DNA of 64,000 nucleotides from assembly GCF_016734765.1 (NCBI RefSeq), contig NZ_JAERQE010000025.1, positions 1-64,000 on the forward strand. The letters run 5' to 3'. This stretch comes from Microvirga soli (GTDB lineage Bacteria; Pseudomonadota; Alphaproteobacteria; Rhizobiales; Beijerinckiaceae). The position numbers and the translations under genes are program-made. Positions 8,008 through 16,118 of the stretch are shown one piece after another. The notes under the pieces are model-generated. The model was not told where the DNA came from. It was given only the letters and a program-made list of their open reading frames with translations, and did not search any database. Position 1 is the first letter of the stretch; every line of letters starts with the position of its first letter.

Positions 8008-10080
8008 TTGCTTTCGGTCAGCTTCTCTCCTCTCATTCCTGACTACGCGCTCTGGGCTCTCGGCGCGGTCGTTGCCTTTCTGGCGATCCTGGCGCTCGTC
8101 ACGCGCGGGCCTGTGGCGATCCTGCGTGCCGTTGCCCTCGGCCTCGTTCTGCTCGCGCTCGCCAACCCGGCGCTGGTGCAGGAGGACCGGGAGAAGGTGA
8201 AGGACATCGTGGCGGTGGTCGTCGACCGATCCACCTCGCAGACCCTGGGCGACCGCTCTCCCATGACCGATCAGGTGCGGGCCGAACTGGAGCGCCGCTT
8301 CGGCTCGCTGGCCGATGTCGACCCTCGCTTCATCGAGGCCGACGATGGCAGCGGCGACGACGGCACACGCCTGTTCTCGGCGCTCTCCAACGGGCTTGCC
8401 GACGTGCCGCCGGATCGGCTCGCCGGCGTGATCTTCGTCACCGACGGCGTCGTTCATGACATCCCGCCCAACGTGGAAGGGCTCGGATTCAGGGCGCCTC
8501 TACACGCGCTGATCACCGGCCGTCCCGACGAGCGCGACCGGCAGATCAAGCTTCTGGAGGCTCCACGTTTCGGCATCGTCGGCAAGGACCAGACGATCCG
8601 CGCCCAGGTGATGGAGCGCGGCGGCACCGGATCGGCCCTCGTGACCGTGCGACGCGACGGGCAGGTGCTCGCGCGCCAGCAGGTCCAGGCCGATACGGCT
8701 TTCTCCCTCGACGTGCGCATCGAGCATGGCGGCACCAACGTAGTCGAGCTTGAGGTGGAAGGGCTGCCCAACGAGCTGACCCAGGCCAACAACCGCGCGG
8801 TCATTCCCATCGAGGGCATCCGCGAGAAGCTGCGCGTGCTGCTGGTTTCCGGCGAGCCCCATGCGGGCGAGCGCACCTGGCGCAACCTGCTGAAGTCGGA
8901 CGCCAATGTGGACCTCGTGCATTTCACGATTCTTCGTCCGCCGGAGAAGCAGGATGGAACGCCCATCAACGAGCTGTCGCTGATTGCTTTCCCGACCCGC
9001 GAGCTGTTCCAGCAGAAGATCAAGGAATTCGACCTGATCATCTTCGACCGCTACGCGAACCAGAGCATCCTGCCCTCGAGCTATTTCGAGAACATCGTGC
9101 GCTATGTGCGCGAGGGCGGCGCGATCCTCGTGGCGGCGGGTCCGGAATTCGCCAGCTATGGCAGCCTGGCACAGACGCGGCTTTCACCGATCATTCCAGG
9201 CCAGCCCAACGGCAGCATCATCGAGCAGCCCTACAAGGCCGAGATCACCGATACCGGCGACCGCCATCCCGTGACCCGCGACCTGCCGGGATCGGAGCAA
9301 TCGCCGCCCGCCTGGGGCGAGTGGCTGCGCATCATCGGCTCGCAGGTGCAGTCGGGCTCGACCCTGATGTCGGGCGCCAATGACCTGCCTCTCCTGGTGC
9401 TGCGCCGGGAGGACAAGGGCCGTGTGGCGCTCCTACTCTCCGACCATGCCTGGCTCTGGGCCCGAGGCTATCAGGAGGGTGGTCCACATCTCGACCTCCT
9501 GCGCCGCCTCGCCCACTGGCTCATGAAGGAGCCGGCCCTGGAAGAGGAGGCCCTGCGGGCAAGCGCGCAGGGACGTGACATCCGCATCGAACGGCAAACC
9601 ATGGCGGAGACGGCCGGTCCGGTGACCGTCATCACGCCCAGCGGCCAGGAGAGCAGCGTGGCACTGGCCGAGTCGCGCCCCGGCCTGTTCACCGCGCAGG
9701 CGGCAAGCCGCGAGCTTGGGCTGCATACGGTTCGCTCGGGCGATCTCATCGCCTTCGTCAGCATCGGACCGGCCAATCCGCGCGAGCTGATGGACGTGTT
9801 CAGCAACACCGAGTCTCTCGAGCCCATCGCGCAGGCGACGGGCGGGTCCGTTCGTCGCGTGGCCGTGGCGGGCGATCAGAGCATCACCCTGCCCCGCATC
9901 ATCGCGGTGCATTCGGGCTCCCGCTTTGCCGGCGGCGACTGGATCGGCATCAGGCCGAGCGACAGCGCCATCGTGCGCGGCGTGTCGGTCTTCCCGATGG
10001 CACTCGGCTTCATCGGATTGGTGCTGCTGATCGGCTCGACCCTGGCCGCCTGGCTGATCGAGGGGCGGCGAAGGGCGTAA
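8008..10080 (+). CDS. vWA/glutamine amidotransferase-like membrane protein
   Basis: A protein of about 690 residues closing the MoxR operon. It has two N-terminal membrane helices (YALWALGAVVAFLAILALV and ILRAVALGLVLLALANPAL). A degenerate vWA-like domain begins IVAVVVDRSTSQT. The central GATase1-like fold contains LRVLLVSGEPHAGERTWRNLL and YVREGGAILVAAGPEF. One C-terminal helix (MALGFIGLVLLIGSTLAAWL) ends the protein. There is no ATG. TTG at 8008 lies 7 bases after AAGGGGAG (7993-8000), which is ideal spacing; an in-frame TTG at 8002 is too close to that site. Predicted role: membrane partner of MoxR. Confidence 0.88.
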   Translation: MLSVSFSPLIPDYALWALGAVVAFLAILALVTRGPVAILRAVALGLVLLALANPALVQEDREKVKDIVAVVVDRSTSQTLGDRSPMTDQVRAELERRFGSLADVDPRFIEADDGSGDDGTRLFSALSNGLADVPPDRLAGVIFVTDGVVHDIPPNVEGLGFRAPLHALITGRPDERDRQIKLLEAPRFGIVGKDQTIRAQVMERGGTGSALVTVRRDGQVLARQQVQADTAFSLDVRIEHGGTNVVELEVEGLPNELTQANNRAVIPIEGIREKLRVLLVSGEPHAGERTWRNLLKSDANVDLVHFTILRPPEKQDGTPINELSLIAFPTRELFQQKIKEFDLIIFDRYANQSILPSSYFENIVRYVREGGAILVAAGPEFASYGSLAQTRLSPIIPGQPNGSIIEQPYKAEITDTGDRHPVTRDLPGSEQSPPAWGEWLRIIGSQVQSGSTLMSGANDLPLLVLRREDKGRVALLLSDHAWLWARGYQEGGPHLDLLRRLAHWLMKEPALEEEALRASAQGRDIRIERQTMAETAGPVTVITPSGQESSVALAESRPGLFTAQAASRELGLHTVRSGDLIAFVSIGPANPRELMDVFSNTESLEPIAQATGGSVRRVAVAGDQSITLPRIIAVHSGSRFAGGDWIGIRPSDSAIVRGVSVFPMALGFIGLVLLIGSTLAAWLIEGRRRA

Positions 10081-10105
10081 GCGAGCCTCAAACCACCACC
10101 ACGTC

Positions 10106-10189
10106 ATCACCGGTCTTGTGCCGGTGATCCCGATTGAATGAAACGCCGAGACTCACAGCACCAAGATGGCCGGCACAAGGCCGACCATG
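10106..10189. repeat. Pair of short palindromes
   Basis: ATCACCGG (10106-10113) pairs with CCGGTGAT (10121-10128). A second imperfect hairpin, with arms around ATGGCCGGC and GGCCGACCAT, spans 10166-10189. They lie between the convergent stops of the MoxR operon and the GNAT gene. They resemble dispersed palindromic units of alphaproteobacteria and could also act as a terminator, though no T-run follows. Confidence 0.45.
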
Positions 10190-10207
10190 ACGCGGAGAGG
10201 CTGCGCT

Positions 10208-10720
10208 CTACCGGCTCGTGTCAGGAACCGTGCTGACCAGCCCCTTGGCGCGAGCCAGCGCCCCCTCTTCGAGCTCCAAAGCCAGGAAGCGTCCCGGATT
10301 GACCGGACCCGGAAGCTGCAGGTGCTGCGGCGGGATGTGCTTGAAGCCGAAGCGCCTGTAATAGGGCTCATCGCCGACCAGCAGCACCAGGGTGTGTCCC
10401 TTGGCTTTGGCGGCCTCCAGCGACCGGCGCATGAGGGCCGCGCCGATGCCGCGGTTCTCGAAGGCCGGCTCCACCGTCAGCGGCCCGAGCATCAGCGCCG
10501 GCTCCTCACCGGCCACGACGGGCGTCAGGCGTATGGAGCCGACCAGCAGCGTGCCGACCATGGCGGTGAAAGACAGGTCGAGCAGGTGGGACGCCCCTTC
10601 CCTCAGGCGCGAGGCGGTGCGGGCAAAGCGGCCCGGGCCGAAGGCGCGCTCGTGCAGGCGCTCGATGGCCTCGGAATCGATGGGTTGTTCGGTGCGGATC
10701 TGGAGCGAGAGCTCGGTCAT
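10208..10720 (-). CDS. GNAT family N-acetyltransferase (YhbS-like)
   Basis: A 170-residue acetyltransferase of the YhbS type, expected to move an acetyl group from acetyl-CoA to an unidentified amine. The acetyl-CoA site is visible as LGPLTVEPAFENRGIGAALMRRSL near residues 80-103 (the RGIGAALM loop is the pyrophosphate-binding motif). It is followed by the YYRRFGFK segment typical of YhbS. I chose ATG at 10720 over ATG at 10732 because the family usually starts close to this point. The gene is convergent with the MoxR operon. Confidence 0.88.
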   Translation of the reverse strand: MTELSLQIRTEQPIDSEAIERLHERAFGPGRFARTASRLREGASHLLDLSFTAMVGTLLVGSIRLTPVVAGEEPALMLGPLTVEPAFENRGIGAALMRRSLEAAKAKGHTLVLLVGDEPYYRRFGFKHIPPQHLQLPGPVNPGRFLALELEEGALARAKGLVSTVPDTSR

Positions 10721-10890
10721 GAACGGACTCAAAGCGCGAAGGACGAAAAGAGATCAGGCGGCTAAATGGATGTCAGCCGTGTCGTCGTCGCAGAATCCGG
10801 GTAATGCTCATGGGGCTCGGCGTTTCCTTTGTCGACTAGGCCATAGCAGCGTCGGGAACGCGGCGCAAACGCTCTTCACCCAAGCCCTCT

Positions 10891-11373
10891 TCACCAATGC
10901 GGCGATGGAGGCTGGCCTTCGAGGATTTCCGCCAGTCGGTTGCGGGTCGCCGAGGTCGTCTCCTCGGGCAGGCGGTCGAGGGGAAAGAACCCCGCTTCCG
11001 CGATCTCCCGGTCAGGCTGCTTGGCCTGCAGCACCGTGAAGCGCCGGATCACATAGACCAGCACGTGATCGCGCCGGGAGATCCGGTTGTTGAAGAACAC
11101 GCCGAACAGGCTGGGAGGCTCGTCCATGGCGATACAAGCCTCCTCGCGCAGCTCGCGGTCGAGCGCCTCAAGGGCCGTCTCGCCGGTCTCGACGCCTCCG
11201 CCCGGCAGGTGCCAGCCCGGCACATAGGTGTGGCGGATCAGGAAGACTTGGTTTTGGGAGTCGAGCACCACGCCACGGACCCCCAGGGTCATGCCTCGTG
11301 AGAAGCGCCAATAGGTGTGCAGCCCCAGGGACAGGAGGCGCGAGGCTTTCCGTGACGGCGCGGAGTCAGACAT
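10891..11373 (-). CDS. Nudix hydrolase
   Basis: A 160-residue Nudix hydrolase. The Nudix box begins WHLPGGGVETGE near residue 73 and continues ALDRELREEA. The usual final glycine of the box is replaced by alanine, with the catalytic REXXEE core intact. The N-terminal strand GVVLDSQNQVFLIRHTY is typical of broad-specificity nucleoside diphosphate-X hydrolases. The substrate cannot be read from the sequence. It is a stand-alone gene. Confidence 0.88.
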   Translation of the reverse strand: MSDSAPSRKASRLLSLGLHTYWRFSRGMTLGVRGVVLDSQNQVFLIRHTYVPGWHLPGGGVETGETALEALDRELREEACIAMDEPPSLFGVFFNNRISRRDHVLVYVIRRFTVLQAKQPDREIAEAGFFPLDRLPEETTSATRNRLAEILEGQPPSPHW

Positions 11374-11506
11374 CGGCCCATGCCATCACAACAAGATTAC
11401 CGGAGGATGAATGTAGTCATTCATTAAACGCATGGCAGTGGTCTCAATTTGGCGCGTGACCCGCATAATACGAAGGTCTAAGACAGCGGCAACCAAAGGT
11501 GTTCCA

Positions 11507-11626
11507 ATGTTTCTCGCTTTCATTCTGTCCCGCTTGAACCGCTCCGCCCGTTTCTCCTGGTCGCCCGCTCTGAATTTCGATGACCGCACGGTCTATTCGA
11601 CGCTGATCCCCGGCGCTCAATACTGA
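11507..11626 (+). CDS. Possible 39-residue peptide
   Basis: A short open frame with ATG at 11507, 6 bases after AAAGG. It encodes a peptide with a hydrophobic start (MFLAFILS), a basic middle (RLNRSARF) and an ordinary C-terminal half ending in GAQY. It fills part of the 337-base gap between the Nudix gene and mbfA. I do not recognise it. Only the ribosome site and ordinary composition argue for it, so it may be chance. Confidence 0.3.
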   Translation: MFLAFILSRLNRSARFSWSPALNFDDRTVYSTLIPGAQY

Positions 11627-11683
11627 GTTCGGACGGGCCTCTGTCTGCAATGACAGGGCACTTGGCTATGGCGCGGCTCTCTT

Positions 11684-11698
11684 TTAGAATATTTCTAA
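11684..11698 (+). promoter_or_regulatory. Irr-type iron control element (ICE) upstream of mbfA
   Basis: A perfect 6-3-6 inverted repeat, TTAGAA-TAT-TTCTAA, lies 12 bases before the mbfA start codon. It matches the iron control element bound by the heme-responsive regulator Irr in Rhizobiales. Lying next to the ribosome site, it fits repression of the exporter when iron is low. The repeat is seen directly; binding by Irr is inferred. Confidence 0.75.
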
Positions 11699-11710
11699 TT
11701 TGGAGCCGCC

Positions 11711-12682
11711 ATGAAGTCCCTGTCCGAACTCTCTGAACGCGAGGTCGTTGCGCTCGCCATTGCGAGCGAAGAGGAAGACTCGCGGATCTATCAGCATTTT
11801 GCGGATCGCCTTCGTCCTGACTTCCCCGCCTCGGCCGATATCCTCGACGGCATGGCCGAGGAAGAGCGCGAGCATCGCAACTCCCTCTACGGCTTCTACC
11901 GCTCCCGCTTCGGCGAGCATCTGCCCCCCATCCGCCGGGAGGACGTGCGCGGCTTCCTGAAGCGCCGCGCCGTCTGGTGGAGCCCCCATCTCGATCTGGA
12001 CCGGATGCGCCGCGAGGCGGAGGTCATGGAACTGCAGGCGGCGAGCTTCTACGAGAAGGCCGCCCGGCAGACCCTCGACGTGTCCTTGAGGGAACTCTTC
12101 ACCAAGCTGGCCGACATCGAGCGCGGACACGAGCGCAAAGCCGGCGAACTCCATGCCGCCCATCTGACCGAGAATGCGCAGGCCGCCGAGGAGCATGCCC
12201 GCCACCGCCTCTTCGTGCTGCAATATGTGCAGCCGGGGCTCGCCGGCCTCATCGACGGTTCCGTCTCGACGCTGGCTCCTCTCTTCGCCGCGGCCTTTGC
12301 TACCCAGAACAACTGGGAGACCTTTCTGGTGGGGCTCGCAGCGTCTGTCGGCGCCGGCATCAGCATGGGCCTGACCGAGGCTCTCTCCGACGATGGCGAG
12401 ATCACCGGACGCGGCTCGCCCTGGCTGCGCGGTCTCATCTGCGGCCTCATGACGGCGGCCGGCGGCATCGGCCACACCCTGCCCTATCTGGTGCCGGATT
12501 CCTGGCCCAATGCCTTCATCCTGGCCACGAGCATCGCGGCTCTCGTGGTGGCGGTGGAACTCGTCGCGATCTCCTGGATCCGGACGAAGTACATGGAGAC
12601 GCCGTTCTGGAGCGCCACCTACCAGGTGATCGTCGGCGGCGTGCTGGTGCTCCTCGCCGGTATCTTCATCGGCAGCGCTTGA
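11711..12682 (+). CDS. mbfA: MbfA-like membrane-bound ferritin/VIT iron exporter
   Basis: A 323-residue two-domain protein. Residues 1-150 are ferritin-like, with four glutamate-rich helices: IASEEEDSRIYQHF, EEEREHRNSLYGFY, EVMELQAASFYEKA and DIERGHERKAGEL. Together they supply a di-iron site. Residues 160-323 form a VIT1/CCC1 transporter with about five membrane helices, including GLAGLIDGSVSTLAPLFAAAF and SVGAGISMGLTEAL. In Bradyrhizobium and Agrobacterium, MbfA exports ferrous iron and guards against iron and peroxide stress. An Irr-type operator just upstream agrees with that role. ATG follows GGAGCC. Confidence 0.93.
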   Translation: MKSLSELSEREVVALAIASEEEDSRIYQHFADRLRPDFPASADILDGMAEEEREHRNSLYGFYRSRFGEHLPPIRREDVRGFLKRRAVWWSPHLDLDRMRREAEVMELQAASFYEKAARQTLDVSLRELFTKLADIERGHERKAGELHAAHLTENAQAAEEHARHRLFVLQYVQPGLAGLIDGSVSTLAPLFAAAFATQNNWETFLVGLAASVGAGISMGLTEALSDDGEITGRGSPWLRGLICGLMTAAGGIGHTLPYLVPDSWPNAFILATSIAALVVAVELVAISWIRTKYMETPFWSATYQVIVGGVLVLLAGIFIGSA

Positions 12683-12709
12683 CGGGGCGGGGCGGCCGCG
12701 CGAGTTCTC

Positions 12710-13654
12710 ATGTCCACTCGCATGAACCCGGCCGCCATGTTCCGCATCGCCCATCTGACCGACCCCCATGTGGGCCCCCTGCCCCGGCCGCGCCTGAAGC
12801 AGCTCCTGAACAAGCGCCTGACCGGCTGGTACAACTGGCACCGCGGCGGCCGGCAGGACATGCACGACATGGAGCTCCTGGCCGCGCTGGTGGCCGACAT
12901 TCATGCCCAGAAGCCCGACCACATCACCTGCACGGGCGACACCTGCAACATCGGCCTGCCGGACGAGTGGAAGACCTCCCGGGTGTTCATGGAGGAGCTC
13001 GGCGACCCGTCGCGCGTGACCTTCGTGCCGGGCAATCACGACGCCTACGTTCGTGGCTCCCTGGAAGGGCTCATGAAGGAGATCGCCCCATGGACGCGGG
13101 GCGATGACGGCCGCGAGGCGAGCTTTCCTTACTTACGCCGCTACGGATCCATCGCCATCATCGGCCTGTCGTCCGCAATCCCGACCTTGCCCTTCGTGGC
13201 ATCGGGCCGGATCGGCTCCCGGCAGATGAAGGCCACCGAGGAGATCCTCAAGGATCTGGGTCAGGATCCGGCTTGCTTCCGGATCGTCCTTATCCATCAC
13301 CCGCCGCATGTGGGCGGGGCGGACCCGGGCCGCAACCTGACCGATGCCAAACGCTTCGAGAAGATGCTCTGCCGCGCCGGTGCGGAGCTCGTGCTCCACG
13401 GCCACAACCATGTGGGATCGCTGGCCCATCTCGACGGGCCGCGCGGCCCGATCCCGGTGATCGGCGCACCCTCGGCCTCGGCCCGCGGCGGAACCCTGAC
13501 CCACACGGCCGGCTATCACCTCTTCACGATCGGCCGGGATGAAACCGGCTTTCTCCTGATGGCGGAACGAAGGGGCTTGAAGCCCGACGGAACGGTCGGT
13601 GGCCTCGGCATGCTTTCGCTCGCCCGCATTCGTCAGCCCCACGAGCAGGGCTAG
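12710..13654 (+). CDS. Metallophosphoesterase
   Basis: A calcineurin-like phosphoesterase of up to 314 residues. The metal-site motifs are in the standard order: LTDPHVG near residue 15, GDTCNIG near residue 75, FVPGNHDAY near residue 104, HHPPHVGG near residue 200 and LHGHNHVGS near residue 233. The TDPH form replaces the usual SDxH. The start at 12710 follows mbfA by 27 bases; ATG at 12737 (MFRIAHLTDPH) is closer to the domain and may be the true start. The substrate could be a cyclic nucleotide or other phosphodiester. Co-transcription with mbfA is possible. Confidence 0.88.
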   Translation: MSTRMNPAAMFRIAHLTDPHVGPLPRPRLKQLLNKRLTGWYNWHRGGRQDMHDMELLAALVADIHAQKPDHITCTGDTCNIGLPDEWKTSRVFMEELGDPSRVTFVPGNHDAYVRGSLEGLMKEIAPWTRGDDGREASFPYLRRYGSIAIIGLSSAIPTLPFVASGRIGSRQMKATEEILKDLGQDPACFRIVLIHHPPHVGGADPGRNLTDAKRFEKMLCRAGAELVLHGHNHVGSLAHLDGPRGPIPVIGAPSASARGGTLTHTAGYHLFTIGRDETGFLLMAERRGLKPDGTVGGLGMLSLARIRQPHEQG

Positions 13655-13891
13655 ACCAGAAGCCTCATCTCCGGACAATCTCGACTAACACAAGTTAATC
13701 CCCATGCGGGACGAGCGTAGAAAGAGCTAAGCTTTAGTATTCGCAGCGTATTTTCTTCGCGCAATCCCTCACTTTCCTGGAACCGCTTAGATCGCTCCTC
13801 GTTGAAGGGGTGCAGCAGCCACCCATGAACTTCGCAAGCCTGTCGGGCTGCGCACGGTGTTCTGCGACCCGAGAAAACAGGAGTTCATCTC

Positions 13892-14716
13892 ATGAAGAAA
13901 TACGTTGCCCTCGCGGCGTTGTTCGCATCCGTTTCGGCCGCCCCGGCCTCCGCCCAGATGGTCATGGACAGCCAGAGCTATCGCATGATGGCGGCTCAAT
14001 CGGATGCTTTCGAGATTGCCACGAGCCAGCTCGCCCTCGAGCGCTCCCGCAATCCGGTCGTCCGCCGCTACGCCCAGCAGATGATCCAAGATCACTCCAT
14101 GACGAGCCAGGCCCTGAACGGCGGCCGTCAGGTCTATTCTGAGAACGGTCAGTTCATCGGCGGATCGCTCGGCGGCACCCTGGCTGGCGCCGGCATCGGC
14201 GCCCTGGTCGGCGGCCCTGTGGGTGCAGCCGTTGGCGCCGGCATCGGCGCAACGGCCGGTGCGACGGCTGGTGCTGCATCGAGCGGCTCCCCTGGCACGG
14301 CTGGTGGAACGGCGACCGGCGCTCTGGCTGGCGCTGGCGTTGGTGCCCTGGTCGGCGGCCCGGTGGGCGCGGCAGTCGGCGCCGGCGTTGGCGCAACGAC
14401 CGGTGCGGCAGCCGGCGGTGCGGCTGACGTGCAGTCGACCGGCTCGGTGACCCCGATCCGCCTCGGCGTTCCGCTTCCCCCGGAAAAGATGGCCATGCTG
14501 AACCAGATGGCTTCGACTTCCGGTCCGCAGTTCGACCGTCTCTACGGACAGGCTCAGCGTATGGGCCATCAGGAGGCTCTCGCCCTGCACTCGGGCTATG
14601 CTCAGGCCGGCAACGACCCGTCGCTGCGCCAGTTCGCAGCCTCGGTGGTTCCGCACATCGAACATCACCTTGCGGATTCCCGTCGCCTTCCCGGCGCGAC
14701 CGCACGTCGCCGCTAA
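13892..14716 (+). CDS. DUF4142-type secreted protein interrupted by a glycine zipper
   Basis: A 274-residue protein with a signal peptide (about residues 1-22, cut after ASAQ). Residues 25-80 (SDAFEIATSQLALERSRNPV) and residues 195-265 (PQFDRLYGQAQRMGHQEALALHSGYA) look like the two halves of a DUF4142 four-helix bundle. Between them lie about 100 residues of glycine/alanine-rich zipper, in which the unit GALVGGPVGAAVGAG occurs twice. Glycine zippers of this kind insert in or line up against membranes. A strong terminator follows at 14741. The function is unknown; an envelope stress role is possible. Confidence 0.8.
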   Translation: MKKYVALAALFASVSAAPASAQMVMDSQSYRMMAAQSDAFEIATSQLALERSRNPVVRRYAQQMIQDHSMTSQALNGGRQVYSENGQFIGGSLGGTLAGAGIGALVGGPVGAAVGAGIGATAGATAGAASSGSPGTAGGTATGALAGAGVGALVGGPVGAAVGAGVGATTGAAAGGAADVQSTGSVTPIRLGVPLPPEKMAMLNQMASTSGPQFDRLYGQAQRMGHQEALALHSGYAQAGNDPSLRQFAASVVPHIEHHLADSRRLPGATARRR

Positions 14717-14740
14717 TCGGCTTCCAGCCTGACCTTACGA

Positions 14741-14773
14741 TGCGGCGGGTCCAATGGACCCGCCGCATTCTTA
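14741..14773 (+). terminator. Rho-independent terminator after the DUF4142 gene
   Basis: A perfect 12-base stem, TGCGGCGGGTCC / GGACCCGCCGCA, with an AAT loop is followed by TTCTTAT. It starts 24 bases after the stop codon. Confidence 0.85.
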
Positions 14774-15041
14774 TGGGAACTGCCGGATTAAGCAGAAGGC
14801 CGATCTGTCGGATATGATCTTCTCAGGCACCCCGGATGGGGTGGGGCAGTGACGCAAGGACAGACCATGATTGGCGCCGTCGAGGGCTTGGGCGAGATCC
14901 GGCTACGGGTTGTGTAAGGCCTGCCCGCATCCCCTTGCCTTTTTTGCCGGATTGGCCGTTACTGCGTCACGGCGCGGCCCTGAGGGCTGCGGTAAGTTAG
15001 GCTCCGGCTCAAACCGGCGCCATAAAACTAAGGGAACGACA
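14774..15041 (+). other. Intergenic leader of the amino acid transporter
   Basis: About 270 bases between the DUF4142 terminator and the first binding-protein gene. No gene, hairpin or recognised operator was seen. It presumably carries the promoter of the transporter. AAGGGA at 15029-15035 is the ribosome site of the next gene. Confidence 0.4.
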
Positions 15042-15890
15042 ATGAAATTCGTTAAGACCGTCGGCTTGGCTCTTCTCGGCTCCGCTCTCGCCATCGGTGC
15101 AGCAGCCGCTCAGGAGAAGACGGTAAAGATCGCCACGGAAGGCGCCTATGCTCCCTGGAACTTCACGGGCGCGGGCGGCAAGCTCGAGGGCTTCGAGATC
15201 GACCTCGCTAATGACCTGTGCGCGCGCATGAAGGTGAAGTGCGAGATCGTCGCCCAGGATTGGGACGGCATCATCCCGGCCCTTCAGGCGAAGAAGTACG
15301 ACGCCGTCATGGCCGGCATGAGCATCACGGAAGAGCGCAAGAAGACCATCGATTTCGCCGGTCCTTACGCCAACTCTCCGAACGGCTTCCTCGTGGCGAA
15401 GAACTCGCCGCTGGCCAAGATGCCCGGCATGGGCGAGGCCTTCAACCTCAGCACCCAGCAGGCTGCCGCCGAGAAGGCCATCGAGGCCTACAAGCCGCTC
15501 CTGAAGGGCAAGACGGTCGGCGTCCAGGGCTCGACCATCCACTCCAACTTCGCCGACAAGTACCTGAAGGGTACGGCTGAAATTCGCGAGTACAAGACCA
15601 CCGAGCAGCACGACCTCGATCTGGCCGCAGGCCGCATCGACGCCGTTCTCGCCGACGCGACGGCCATCATCGGCACCCTCGAGAAGCCCGAGTTCAACAA
15701 GGACTACACCCTGGCTGGCCCGTCCATCACCGGTGGCCTGCTCGGCGCCGGCGTCGGCGTCGGCCTGCGCAAGGGCGAGACCGAGCTCAAGAAGAGCTTC
15801 GACGAGGCCATCCAGGCTGCGATCAAGGACGGCACCGTCAAGAAGCTATCCGAGAAGTGGTTCAAGATCGACACCACCCCGCGCGTCTGA
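15042..15890 (+). CDS. Polar amino acid ABC transporter substrate-binding protein 1
   Basis: A periplasmic binding protein of the HisJ/LAO family with 282 residues. The signal peptide covers residues 1-23 (cut after AAAQ). Typical features are YAPWNFTGAGGKLEGFEIDLA, QDWDGIIPAL, the ligand-carboxylate arginine in SITEER (R99) and the amino-group aspartate at D205 (AGRIDAVLAD). The start is ATG 15042, six bases after AAGGGA; longer upstream frames lack a signal peptide. A terminator follows at 15910, so this subunit can be made in excess. A basic or polar amino acid is the likely ligand. Confidence 0.93.
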   Translation: MKFVKTVGLALLGSALAIGAAAAQEKTVKIATEGAYAPWNFTGAGGKLEGFEIDLANDLCARMKVKCEIVAQDWDGIIPALQAKKYDAVMAGMSITEERKKTIDFAGPYANSPNGFLVAKNSPLAKMPGMGEAFNLSTQQAAAEKAIEAYKPLLKGKTVGVQGSTIHSNFADKYLKGTAEIREYKTTEQHDLDLAAGRIDAVLADATAIIGTLEKPEFNKDYTLAGPSITGGLLGAGVGVGLRKGETELKKSFDEAIQAAIKDGTVKKLSEKWFKIDTTPRV

Positions 15891-15909
15891 TCTCTGACAC
15901 GTCTCTTCG

Positions 15910-15936
15910 AAAGCGCGGCTCCGGCCGCGCTTTTTT
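15910..15936 (+). terminator. Terminator between the two binding-protein genes
   Basis: Stem AAAGCGCGGC (15910-15919) / GCCGCGCTTT (15924-15933) with a 4-base loop and a run of T to 15936. It probably ends most transcripts after the first binding protein. Confidence 0.85.
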
Positions 15937-16118
15937 GTATGAACACACGCCATCTGCGACCGAAATTGCCACCTTGGCCGCCTTATTCAACATGTTTAGG
16001 GCTTGCACCGGCTTGGCTTTTGAATGTTAGCTTTGACGCGCAGGATGAAGGGCTCGGCTCGGTGGAGCAGCCTTTCACCCGACAAACGGATCAGTCGAAA
16101 CTGACCAGAGGGATGACG

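Noticed and set aside
6599..8200. A 533-residue plus-strand frame across the DUF4159 gene
   Set aside because: Shadow frame in high-GC sequence, Arg/Gly/Ala-rich, crossing the real gene boundary at 7994-8008.
11386..11589. A 67-residue minus-strand frame upstream of the Nudix gene
   Set aside because: No ribosome site or recognisable feature; overlaps the slightly better supported plus-strand peptide at 11507.
11684..13039. A 451-residue frame antisense to mbfA and the phosphoesterase
   Set aside because: Antisense to two genes with well-kept active sites; no domain of its own.
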